Source: Flavobacteriales bacterium (lineage in GTDB: Bacteria > Bacteroidota > Bacteroidia > NS11-12g > UBA955). From it: a DNA stretch of 7,907 nucleotides. A program made the translations under genes and the position numbers. Every line of letters begins with the position of its first letter. Within the stretch, counting starts at the first letter, position 1. Location: contig CANFVI010000073.1 of the NCBI GenBank assembly GCA_947450405.1, forward strand, positions 1 through 7,907, in the 5' to 3' direction. Below, in pieces: positions 1-6,913 of this stretch. The notes beneath the pieces were generated by a model. The model worked only from the letters and a program-made list of their open reading frames with translations. It was not told the DNA's origin and searched no databases.

Positions 1-14
1 CCGTACCGCCGGTG

Positions 15-22
15 CAAAGATA
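15..22 (-). promoter_or_regulatory. Bacteroidota-type promoter facing left, -7 box
   Basis: Read on the minus strand, bases 22 to 15 spell TATCTTTG, an exact match to the TAnnTTTG -7 box used by the primary sigma factor of Bacteroidota. A TTG at 45 to 43 lies exactly 20 bases upstream and fits the -33 element at the spacing known for this class. Transcription would start around base 10 and leave the window on the left, so the gene it drives cannot be seen. The first 14 bases are noticeably more GC-rich than the rest of the window. The box is seen directly; promoter activity is inferred. Confidence 0.6.
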
Positions 23-75
23 CTGCCTTTTCTTTAGACCATCAATCGAAATTCAAAAAATCGTATTCATTTCAT

Positions 76-83
76 TATCTTTG
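76..83 (+). promoter_or_regulatory. Putative lptB promoter, -7 box next to the start codon
   Basis: TATCTTTG at 76-83 matches the Bacteroidota -7 consensus TAnnTTTG and ends only four bases before the lptB ATG at 88. If it is used, the transcript would begin at or within a few bases of the start codon, giving a leaderless or nearly leaderless mRNA. No good TTG -33 element is visible about 20 bases upstream, where the sequence is a run of A, so the box is strong and the -33 weak. The region between this box and the left-facing one shows no other obvious element. Confidence 0.5.
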
Positions 84-87
84 CCAC

Positions 88-840
88 ATGCGCCTTCGCT
101 CCGAAAACTTAATTAAACAATACGGCTCCAAAAAAGTTGTAAATGACGTTAGTGTTGAAGTAAACCAAGGAGAAATTGTTGGTCTTCTCGGACCAAACGG
201 CGCAGGAAAAACAACCACATTCTACATGTGCGTTGGTCTTGTGAAACCAGATAAAGGAAAAATTTATTTGGATGATAAAGACATAACCAAATTGCCAATG
301 TACAAAAGAGCACAATTTGGAATTGGCTATTTACCCCAAGAAGCCTCTGTTTTCAGAGATCTCAGCGTTGAAGACAACATCAAGGCCATTCTTGAAATGA
401 CCAAGTTGACGAAAATTCAACAAGAAGAAAAATTAGAAACCCTCATCGAAGAATTTAGTTTGGGCAGGGTAAGAACAAACTTAGGTAAAGTTTTAAGTGG
501 TGGCGAACGCAGAAGAACCGAAATTGCTCGCGCATTGGCAACCGATCCTCATTTTATTCTTCTAGACGAGCCATTTGCCGGCGTTGACCCAATTGCCGTT
601 GAAGACATCCAAAGTATCGTAGCGAAGCTAAAAGACCGCAATATTGGCATTTTAATTACCGATCACAATGTGCAAGAAACCTTGAGCATCACCGATAGGG
701 CTTATCTTCTTTTTGAGGGAAAATTGCTCAAGCAAGGAAATGCCGAAGAACTTGCAAATGACGAATTGGTGCGAAAAGTTTATCTAGGTCAAAACTTCGA
801 ATTGCGACGCAAATCACCAAAACAAGAAATTTCAGAATGA
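88..840 (+). CDS. lptB: LPS export ABC transporter ATP-binding protein LptB
   Basis: This is the cytoplasmic ATPase of the LptB2FG complex, which extracts LPS from the inner membrane and pushes it along the Lpt bridge to the outer membrane. The 250-residue protein has every ABC landmark: Walker A GPNGAGKT at 35-42, Q-loop YLPQE at 81-85, signature LSGGERRR at 136-143, Walker B FILLDEP at 156-162 with Glu161 as catalytic base, and the switch His193 in TDHNV. The PQEASVFRDLSVEDN stretch and the C-terminal VYLGQNF (231-237) are typical of LptB rather than other ABC ATPases. There are no membrane segments; the LptF, LptG and LptC partners are not in the window. The ATG at 88 is the natural start because the family begins with a short MRLRSENLIKQYG-like strand. 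The stop codon overlaps the lplA start. Confidence 0.95.
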   Translation: MRLRSENLIKQYGSKKVVNDVSVEVNQGEIVGLLGPNGAGKTTTFYMCVGLVKPDKGKIYLDDKDITKLPMYKRAQFGIGYLPQEASVFRDLSVEDNIKAILEMTKLTKIQQEEKLETLIEEFSLGRVRTNLGKVLSGGERRRTEIARALATDPHFILLDEPFAGVDPIAVEDIQSIVAKLKDRNIGILITDHNVQETLSITDRAYLLFEGKLLKQGNAEELANDELVRKVYLGQNFELRRKSPKQEISE

Positions 841-1784
841 GATTGATTGTTTCACGCAGTCTTTGTCCGTATTTTCATCTCGCTGCAGAAGCATTCTTTT
901 TACAACAAACCGACGAAAATATTTTACTCATTTGGCAGAGTGAAAGTGCTGTAGTTTCAGGAAAACACCAAAATATTTGCGCCGAAATCAATTATAAATT
1001 CTGCAAAGAAAATAACATATTGCCTGCACGTCGTTTATCTGGCGGAGGTACAGTTTTTCATGATATGGGAAATATTAATTTCACTTTCATCAAAAACATC
1101 GAAACAGAAATGGACAAGGCGGTTAATTACAAACAATTCCTTGAACCTATTCGCAGCGCACTTTTTTCCTTAGGCATTGAAACAACCTACAGCCATCGAG
1201 ACGATTTACTTTTAGATGGGAAAAAAATAAGTGGCAATGCACAACATATTTTCCAACAAAAGAAACGCGTTTTGCATCATGGAACTTTGTTATATAATTG
1301 CCAATTAACAAACTTATCAAGTGCATTACATTCTGAAGGACAATATGAAGACAAAGCAGTTAAAAGTGTAAGAAGCGTTGTAACCAACATCAAAGAATAT
1401 CACAACTTTGGAGAAACACAAAACTTCTTGGTAACATTCATCAATGAACTAAGCAATTCATTTGGCGCAGCACAATTTCTTTCAGAAAACGAAGCACAAC
1501 GTATTGACGAAATAAAGAAAGAAAAGTTTGAGCTTGAAGAATGGATTTTAGGTTATTCACCCAAATATATTCACCAAAGGCTAGTGTCCCTCAATAATAA
1601 AAACTATCAATTGTATTTGTTTGTAGATAAAGGCGTTGTAATGGAAATGGAACTCGTAAACGAATTAGGTGAAAAAAGTTTTATTTCAGAAAGTTCGGGT
1701 TGTATTTCAAATCCAATCTGTATCGAAACTTTTAAAAGCGGATTTCCGGAAATTTCAGAAACTGAATTATATCAATTTTTATAA
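837..1784 (+). CDS. lplA: Lipoate-protein ligase LplA
   Basis: This 315-residue cytoplasmic enzyme activates lipoate with ATP and transfers it to the lysine of lipoyl domains (2-oxoacid dehydrogenases, glycine cleavage H protein). Visible motifs are the lipoate-pocket signature RRLSGGGTVFHD at 65-76, the DGKKISGNAQ loop at 127-136 with Lys130 as the probable adenylate-binding lysine, LHHGTLL at 146-152, and SVRSVVTNI at 177-185. The WILGYSPKY motif at 236-244 opens a C-terminal accessory domain, which is present in E. coli-type LplA and argues for a complete two-step ligase rather than a LipB or LipM transferase. The length is close to that of E. coli LplA. The ATG overlaps the lptB stop as ATGA, which suggests translational coupling. 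The 3' end overlaps the convergent nth gene by 6 bp. Other members of the biotin/lipoate ligase family are less likely. Confidence 0.9.
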   Translation: MRLIVSRSLCPYFHLAAEAFFLQQTDENILLIWQSESAVVSGKHQNICAEINYKFCKENNILPARRLSGGGTVFHDMGNINFTFIKNIETEMDKAVNYKQFLEPIRSALFSLGIETTYSHRDDLLLDGKKISGNAQHIFQQKKRVLHHGTLLYNCQLTNLSSALHSEGQYEDKAVKSVRSVVTNIKEYHNFGETQNFLVTFINELSNSFGAAQFLSENEAQRIDEIKKEKFELEEWILGYSPKYIHQRLVSLNNKNYQLYLFVDKGVVMEMELVNELGEKSFISESSGCISNPICIETFKSGFPEISETELYQFL

Positions 1785-1787
1785 TTG
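1773..1787. other. Weak inverted repeat at the convergent gene junction
   Basis: CAATT at 1773-1777 and AATTG at 1783-1787 pair around a five-base loop, and the bases outside add one T-A pair. This sits exactly where lplA and nth end and overlap. It is the only hairpin-like structure I see there. The stem is short and made almost only of A-T pairs, with no real T-tract beyond the loop, so it is a poor intrinsic terminator; it could still mark a bidirectional transcription end. It may be chance in AT-rich sequence. Confidence 0.2.
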
Positions 1788-2399
1788 AATTGCCTTACAT
1801 ATTGGGCAATTTTCAACGACATGACCTCTGGCTGGACAGTATTCGCGGCCATAAAATATAATTTGCAAATGCACTTTATTCCACAATTCTTTTGGAGTTA
1901 AACGTTTTAAGTCCTTCTCGGTTTGTTCTACATTTTTACCGGAAGTCAACTTCCATCTTTCAGCCAAACGATGAATATGGGTATCAACAGGAAAAGCAGG
2001 AACTCCAAAAGCTTGCGACATAACAACACTGGCGGTCTTATGTCCTACCCCAGGCAATGCTTCCAAGTCTTCAAAAGTTTCAGGAACTTGGCCATTGTGT
2101 TTATCAAGAATTATTTGGCTTAAATCAAAAATAGCTTTGCTTTTAAAAGGCGACAATCCACATGGTTTAATAATTTCGCGAATTTCTTCAATGGTTAATT
2201 TTACCATTTCTGAGGGATTGTTTGCTTTGGCAAATAAGGAAGGGGTAATTAAATTCACTCTTTTGTCGGTGCATTGGGCGCTGAGCAACACAGCAATAAG
2301 CAAGGTATATGCATCTGAATGATCCAAAGGAATTGGAACTTCAGGATACAATTTTTCTAGCGTATCAAGAATAAATTGAACGCGTTCGGCTTTTCTCAT
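1779..2399 (-). CDS. nth: Endonuclease III (DNA glycosylase/AP lyase) with altered Fe-S motif
   Basis: This 206-residue base-excision-repair enzyme removes oxidised pyrimidines and cleaves the abasic strand by beta-elimination. The helix-hairpin-helix LPGVGHKT is at 115-122 with the catalytic lysine Lys121 (Lys120 in E. coli), and the catalytic aspartate is Asp139 in VDTHIHR. The LLSAQCTD stretch at 38-45 is also typical. The C-terminus departs from the textbook form: E. coli Nth binds a 4Fe-4S cluster with C-x6-C-x2-C-x5-C, whereas here only Cys188, Cys198 and Cys201 remain with spacing C-x9-C-x2-C, and the protein ends five residues after the last one. Both catalytic residues are intact, so the enzyme is probably active. 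It is the last gene of the minus-strand unit, 8 bases after moxR, and no Shine-Dalgarno sequence is seen. Confidence 0.93.
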   Translation of the reverse strand: MRKAERVQFILDTLEKLYPEVPIPLDHSDAYTLLIAVLLSAQCTDKRVNLITPSLFAKANNPSEMVKLTIEEIREIIKPCGLSPFKSKAIFDLSQIILDKHNGQVPETFEDLEALPGVGHKTASVVMSQAFGVPAFPVDTHIHRLAERWKLTSGKNVEQTEKDLKRLTPKELWNKVHLQIIFYGREYCPARGHVVENCPICKAIQL

Positions 2400-2407
2400 T
2401 GCAATAA

Positions 2408-3370
2408 TTAGATAAAATTACTGAGAATTTGGGCATTTGAAATACCCTCAGCCTCTGCTTTAAAATTGCGAACAATTCTATGAGAAAGCACCCAATTCAT
2501 TACTGCGTGAACATCTTCAATATCAACAGAAAACTTTCCATTCATTAAAGCATTGCATTTAGCCCCTAAAATCAAATTTTGCCCCGCTCTTGGCCCTGCG
2601 CCATAAGAAAGATACTTATTTGCCATAGGGTGAGCCCCAAGTAAATTTGGGCGTGTTTTTTGAACCAACCCTACTACATATTCATAAACATTGTTTGTAA
2701 CAGGAACTTGTCTCACAATATTTTGGTAATCCATGATTTCATTTGCAGTCAATACAGCAGAAACTTTTTCAGAACTCCCAGAAGTGGTTTGTTTTAATAT
2801 TTGAACTTCATCATTAAAATTCGGATAATCCAAAACAACTTGATACATAAAACGGTCAAGTTGGGCTTCAGGCAAAGGGTAAGTACCTTCTTGTTCTATT
2901 GGATTTTGGGTAGCCAAAACAAAGAATGGTTCCGTTAAATGATAAATACTTCCACCAGCAGTAACCTGACGTTCCTGCATGGCTTCTAACAAAGCACTTT
3001 GAGTTTTAGGAGGAGTTCTATTAATTTCGTCGGCTAAGAGCAGATTAGCAAAAACAGGTCCTTTAATAAATTTAAACTGTCTGTTTTCATCTAATATTTC
3101 TGAGCCTATAATATCACTTGGCATTAAATCTGGAGTAAACTGGATGCGGTTAAAATCCAAGGACATTGCCTGTGACAATGTTTTCACCAACAATGTTTTT
3201 GCCAAACCAGGAACACCAACCATAAGCACATGACCATGGCAAAAAATCGCATTTACCAAGGCAGTTATTACGTCATCTTGTCCAACAATTACTTTGCCAA
3301 CTTCCGACTTTAACTGATTTACTTTCGCACCAAATTGGGCGGCCAATTCCGCTGTACTTTGATTATTCAT
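2408..3370 (-). CDS. MoxR-family AAA+ ATPase
   Basis: This 320-residue cytoplasmic AAA+ ATPase belongs to the MoxR family, whose members act as chaperone-like factors in complex assembly, metal insertion or stress responses. Landmarks in order are Walker A GVPGLAKT at 52-59, Walker B LLLADE at 110-115 followed by INRTPPKTQSALLEAMQE, sensor 1 ATQNP at 153-157, the arginine-finger region EAQLDRF at 168-174, and GAGPRAGQ at 257-264 as the sensor 2 region of the lid domain. The length is normal. MoxR genes usually sit beside DUF58 and VWA-domain genes (BatA/B type), but none is in this window; this gene starts inside the end of the SurA-like chaperone gene (8-bp overlap) and is followed by nth. 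The natural target cannot be told from sequence. Confidence 0.93.
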   Translation of the reverse strand: MNNQSTAELAAQFGAKVNQLKSEVGKVIVGQDDVITALVNAIFCHGHVLMVGVPGLAKTLLVKTLSQAMSLDFNRIQFTPDLMPSDIIGSEILDENRQFKFIKGPVFANLLLADEINRTPPKTQSALLEAMQERQVTAGGSIYHLTEPFFVLATQNPIEQEGTYPLPEAQLDRFMYQVVLDYPNFNDEVQILKQTTSGSSEKVSAVLTANEIMDYQNIVRQVPVTNNVYEYVVGLVQKTRPNLLGAHPMANKYLSYGAGPRAGQNLILGAKCNALMNGKFSVDIEDVHAVMNWVLSHRIVRNFKAEAEGISNAQILSNFI

Positions 3371-4733
3371 TTACCCACTTTTTAATGTTATCGCAATGTA
3401 AATCTCTCGTTTTAATTTTGATATAGGTTTTGCCTTTGTATTTCGCAACCCATTTATCAATTGTTTGTTGCTTTTTCTTTGCTTCGGCAGCCATTTGAAT
3501 TCTGCTATAATCTTGAATCAAATTGGCTTGATGTGGAGCAATAAAAGATTTCAAATAAATAATTCTATAAACAGCTCTTCCATCTGGCAACATGGTAATT
3601 TTAGGTTCAGAAAAATTACCTGGTTTCATTTTTTCAACCACTTGCTTTACATCAGTTGGCAAGGTTTCAAACTCGGTTTTTTGCAAACCTGTTGCTTCAT
3701 CTGTTAAAAATCCACAATACCCTTTGTTACCCATTTGCTCACTTGCATGAGATTTAACAGCGGTACACCAATCCAATTTGCCCGACACCAAAACACTATA
3801 AATACTATCTGTCAATTTTGACGCTTTGGAATAATCGTCACTGGTATTTTCTGGTCTTATCAAGATATGCTGTGCAATAATTCTCTCACCTTTGCGTTTG
3901 ATGAGTTTCATGATATGGTAGCCATAATCCGTTTGGAATACCGGACTAATACTATCTTCTTTTAACTTGAACGCCATTCTTTCAAATTGACCTACCATTT
4001 CACCTCTTCCAAATTCAGGCAACAAACCATTGTTATTTTTAGAACCCGGATCCATTGAATATGCCCTAGCCAATTTATCAAAACTCTCGCCATTTAAAAT
4101 TCTTGCTTTTAAATCTTCTAACTGTGATTTTGCAAAATCTTGCGCAAGTGTTGAGTAGGGTAATTCCAAAATTAACTGCGCAACTTCAACCTCGGTAGCC
4201 ACCAATGGCAAACTATCTTGAGGGATATTGTCATAGTATTGCTGAACTTCCTTCGGACTAATTCTTACTGGTGAAGTAATTTTATTCCTCATTTCTTGAG
4301 CCATAAGTTGCTCACGAATTTTAGGTCTAATTTCATCCTTATATTCTGAAATTGTTTTACCAATATACTTTTCCAATTCAGCGACACTTCCAACTTGGCG
4401 CTGAAAATATCGAATTCTGTTATCGATATCCGATTCAATTCTATCATTTGTTACAGGTAAACTATCAATTTCCGCCTGATTTAACATTAATTTTTGGACT
4501 ATCAGTTTTTCAAAGAGCAAACAATAAAGCAAATGTGAATCCTTTAAGATTTGGCCCCTAGCCATGTCCATTTTTTCAGTTTCAAAATCACTTCTGCGAA
4601 TAATTTTCTCACCAATCACAGCCATAATGCCATCGACAAACTTTGGAGGCAAATTTGGACCTTGTTGCGCAGAAGAAGTCCCACAAAAGGAAAGTAAGAT
4701 AAATACGATTAAAAATCTGCGTAAATGAATCAC
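3363..4733 (-). CDS. SurA-like periplasmic peptidylprolyl isomerase/chaperone
   Basis: This is a periplasmic SurA-type foldase, likely helping outer-membrane proteins fold. I choose the GTG at 4733 (456 residues) over an in-frame ATG at 4778, because it gives a clean signal peptide (HLRR, then FLIVFILLSF, then likely cleavage after SSA) and lies 10 bases past the previous stop; the ATG would add 15 residues and overlap that gene by 35 bases. In GTG numbering, a SurA N-terminal segment begins near VDGIMAVIGEKII (33-45). Parvulin domain 1 spans about 181-281 and parvulin domain 2 about 285-386. Domain 1 reads VAQLIL where active parvulins have a HIL-type histidine, so it may be inactive; domain 2 keeps AQHILIRP. 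A cysteine pair at 323 and 340 in domain 2 could form a disulfide. The gene ends inside moxR. Confidence 0.85.
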   Translation of the reverse strand: MIHLRRFLIVFILLSFCGTSSAQQGPNLPPKFVDGIMAVIGEKIIRRSDFETEKMDMARGQILKDSHLLYCLLFEKLIVQKLMLNQAEIDSLPVTNDRIESDIDNRIRYFQRQVGSVAELEKYIGKTISEYKDEIRPKIREQLMAQEMRNKITSPVRISPKEVQQYYDNIPQDSLPLVATEVEVAQLILELPYSTLAQDFAKSQLEDLKARILNGESFDKLARAYSMDPGSKNNNGLLPEFGRGEMVGQFERMAFKLKEDSISPVFQTDYGYHIMKLIKRKGERIIAQHILIRPENTSDDYSKASKLTDSIYSVLVSGKLDWCTAVKSHASEQMGNKGYCGFLTDEATGLQKTEFETLPTDVKQVVEKMKPGNFSEPKITMLPDGRAVYRIIYLKSFIAPHQANLIQDYSRIQMAAEAKKKQQTIDKWVAKYKGKTYIKIKTRDLHCDNIKKWVNE

Positions 4734-4743
4734 CAGTATCAAA

Positions 4744-6849
4744 TTATTGTGCACCAATTTTTTGTTTGAAAGCAGCAATTACATCTTCGTTAACTAAAAC
4801 GTTGTATTTGCTTTCCAATTCTTTCAACCACTGAGTTTCCAATTCTTCTTGATATTTAGAAGCAACAGGACCCCTAGTTTCGTCTAATAATTTTGGACCA
4901 GCTGGCATAAACTCTTTTATTTTAACCACAACATAATCATTTTGGAATTGACCCAAATTGAAAATTTTATTTTTAGCAGTTTTAAAATCAGGAGTTGCAA
5001 ATATTTTATTCAAAACATCTGGCTGCGGAAATAAATAGGTGTCCGTTGCCTGATATTTCCCAATACGATAATCAAAATCCAGTTGTTTCACTTTGGTATG
5101 AATTTTCTTCATACTGTCAGCTGAAAGTCCTTTTTTAGCTTCTTTCATTACTTGTTTTGACATTTTCTCTGAAGAGCTATAATACACCTCTACGTTAAAT
5201 CTGTCGCCCCAAGTATATTCACCTTTATGTTGATCAAAGTACTTAGCAAGTCCAACTGAATCGTTGTTTGCGCGATCCCAAACTTTTTCTTGCATTCTGT
5301 TAAACATCAAAATGCCCTCACGATATTCTTGATAAATATCTCTAAACTCAACAGATTTCTCTTCTAAGTGATTGTTTTGATAATTTACGGCAATATCCTT
5401 AACCCAATTATTTAATTTAGTTTCAACAGCTTCTTTAACAGAAGAAGTAATTTTCTTTTTACTATTTAAGTGCAATGCAAATTCTTCAACTGTGAAAGAT
5501 TCACCTGCGAAATTGAACATCTCCATTTTAGGAAAATCAAAAGAAACTGTTTCCTTTTTCTTGGCAGCAGGGTCTTTAAACTTGGTATATTTTACAGGCA
5601 ACATTTCAACTTTGAAATTTCCATTTAAAAAGTTTGTGTCTAAAGATTTCACTAAAAAATCAAATGCTTCTTTGTTTAATTTATAATTTTCTTCTTTTTT
5701 AACCTTTTCAACCAGCGCATCCACTGAAATTTGAGAACGCTGATTTTGTTGCACTTGGTTTTTCAACGTATTTTTCATTTGATCAAAAGAACCAATTGGC
5801 TTGATTCCAACTTTTTGTAAAATATGCCAACCAAAGCTAGATCTGAATGGAGCTGTCATGTCACCAATATTTGATAAATCATAAGCTTTATCAATCCAAT
5901 TTTGACGGTCAATGTCGCCCACATATTGGGTATTGTTAACAAATTCCATTTCACCACCATTGTATTTGCTGCTATAATCTTCGCTGTAGGCTCTAGCCAT
6001 AACGTCAAATTTCTCTTCACCAGATTTTAACTTGGCATAAATTTCATCTATTTTCTTTTTAGACGCTTCGTCGGTATTTTCTGCATTGGTACCAACACGA
6101 AGTAAAATATGTTTTACCTTAATATCACCTCTGTTTTTGCGTTTTTCCTCAACACGAACGATATGAAAACCAAAATCGGTTCTGAACGGTTCTGAAATTT
6201 GTCCAATTGGCGTTTTGTAAGCTTGGTTTTCAAATTCGTAAACCACCTGCAAAGCGGTCATATATCCCAAACTTCCTCCTGAATTTTTGGTTCCTGGATC
6301 TTCAGAATCTGTTTTTGCGTATTCAGCAAAATTATCGGCGCTTGGATTGCGTTTTAAAGAGGCATATACTTCATTGATTCGTTTGGTTGCTTTAGCAACA
6401 TCAGATTCAGAAGCATCACGATTACACATTATTAAAATATGTGAAACCTTTATTTCAGACTGCAATCTTTCATAAGCTTCTTCAATTAATCCTTGAGTAA
6501 CAGCCCTATCATATAAATAGTTTCTAGACAATTGCTCGCGATACATGGCTAATTCTTGCTTATAGGCTGCAGCAGTATCTTTTCCGGCATCTGAAGCATC
6601 TTGGATTTTCAGTTTGAACTTAACATAAAGTTTCAAATAATCATCAATGTCTTTTGAAGTAACTTTCTTATCATTCAAATTCAAATTTTTCAAGAATTGA
6701 CGTTCGAATTCTCCTAAATACACTTTTTGTTTACCGTTAATGGTAAAAACTACAGGCTCAGCCACATTTTCAACTCGAGTTTGAGCCTTTGTTGATGAAA
6801 TCATCACCAAACAAACTAAAAATAATAAAGCACTTTTTATGGATTTCAT
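4744..6849 (-). CDS. Double-parvulin periplasmic peptidylprolyl isomerase
   Basis: This 701-residue secreted foldase contains two tandem PpiC-type parvulin domains. The ATG at 6849 gives MKSIKSALLFLVCLVM followed by ISSTKAQ, a classical signal peptide with likely cleavage near KA-Q. An upstream in-frame TTG at 6891 would put a long charged segment ahead of it and is rejected. A SurA-like N-terminal helical part runs to about 130. Parvulin 1 spans about 134-237 (VSHILI to FGFHIVRV) and parvulin 2 about 243-358 (VKHILL to FGWHILQKV); both keep the HIL histidine, unlike domain 1 of the next gene. Residues 360-701 contain no motif I can name except VWDRANNDSVGLAKYF from 523, which I recall from other Bacteroidota PpiC proteins. 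The next chaperone gene starts 10 bases after its stop. The probable job is folding of outer-membrane or secreted proteins; clients are unknown. Confidence 0.88.
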   Translation of the reverse strand: MKSIKSALLFLVCLVMISSTKAQTRVENVAEPVVFTINGKQKVYLGEFERQFLKNLNLNDKKVTSKDIDDYLKLYVKFKLKIQDASDAGKDTAAAYKQELAMYREQLSRNYLYDRAVTQGLIEEAYERLQSEIKVSHILIMCNRDASESDVAKATKRINEVYASLKRNPSADNFAEYAKTDSEDPGTKNSGGSLGYMTALQVVYEFENQAYKTPIGQISEPFRTDFGFHIVRVEEKRKNRGDIKVKHILLRVGTNAENTDEASKKKIDEIYAKLKSGEEKFDVMARAYSEDYSSKYNGGEMEFVNNTQYVGDIDRQNWIDKAYDLSNIGDMTAPFRSSFGWHILQKVGIKPIGSFDQMKNTLKNQVQQNQRSQISVDALVEKVKKEENYKLNKEAFDFLVKSLDTNFLNGNFKVEMLPVKYTKFKDPAAKKKETVSFDFPKMEMFNFAGESFTVEEFALHLNSKKKITSSVKEAVETKLNNWVKDIAVNYQNNHLEEKSVEFRDIYQEYREGILMFNRMQEKVWDRANNDSVGLAKYFDQHKGEYTWGDRFNVEVYYSSSEKMSKQVMKEAKKGLSADSMKKIHTKVKQLDFDYRIGKYQATDTYLFPQPDVLNKIFATPDFKTAKNKIFNLGQFQNDYVVVKIKEFMPAGPKLLDETRGPVASKYQEELETQWLKELESKYNVLVNEDVIAAFKQKIGAQ

Positions 6850-6888
6850 GAGTTTAATAAATCTTTTAATTTTTAATTCTTTAACAAG

Positions 6889-6896
6889 CAAAATTA
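6889..6896 (-). promoter_or_regulatory. Possible -7 box upstream of the double-parvulin gene
   Basis: In the 64-base gap between obg and the chaperone gene, bases 6896 to 6889 read TAATTTTG on the minus strand, an exact TAnnTTTG match. It would start a transcript near 6882, leaving about 33 bases of leader before the ATG at 6849. No TTG-like -33 element is seen about 20 bases upstream, and AT-rich gaps produce such matches by chance. It could be an internal promoter that makes the chaperone, moxR and nth genes partly independent of obg. Confidence 0.3.
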
Positions 6897-6913
6897 AGCA
6901 TTCTTATTGAATG

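Noticed and set aside
1..22. Possible RNA gene beginning at the left edge, because the first 14 bases are GC-rich and follow a left-facing promoter
   Set aside because: Too few bases are present to form a tRNA acceptor and D arm, and the fit to tRNA positions 8-10 is poor.
109..315. Minus-strand open frame inside lptB
   Set aside because: It is opposite the Walker A region of an obvious ABC ATPase, and its translation is low-complexity and shows no domain.
1923..2322. Open frames on the plus strand opposite nth
   Set aside because: They are antisense to a clearly identified gene, have no recognisable protein features, and overlap each other.
4663..4690. Lipoprotein signal (Cys after LLSF) in the SurA-like protein
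   Set aside because: A Phe directly before the Cys does not fit the lipobox; cleavage by signal peptidase I after SSA is more likely.
3465..6475. Short plus-strand open frames opposite the two foldase genes
   Set aside because: They have no homology I recognise and no promoter box near their starts, and the foldase frames fully explain the sequence.
6850..6891. In-frame TTG start at 6891 for the double-parvulin gene
   Set aside because: It would add a 14-residue lysine-rich segment before a standard signal peptide and would overlap the candidate -7 box; the ATG at 6849 fits far better.
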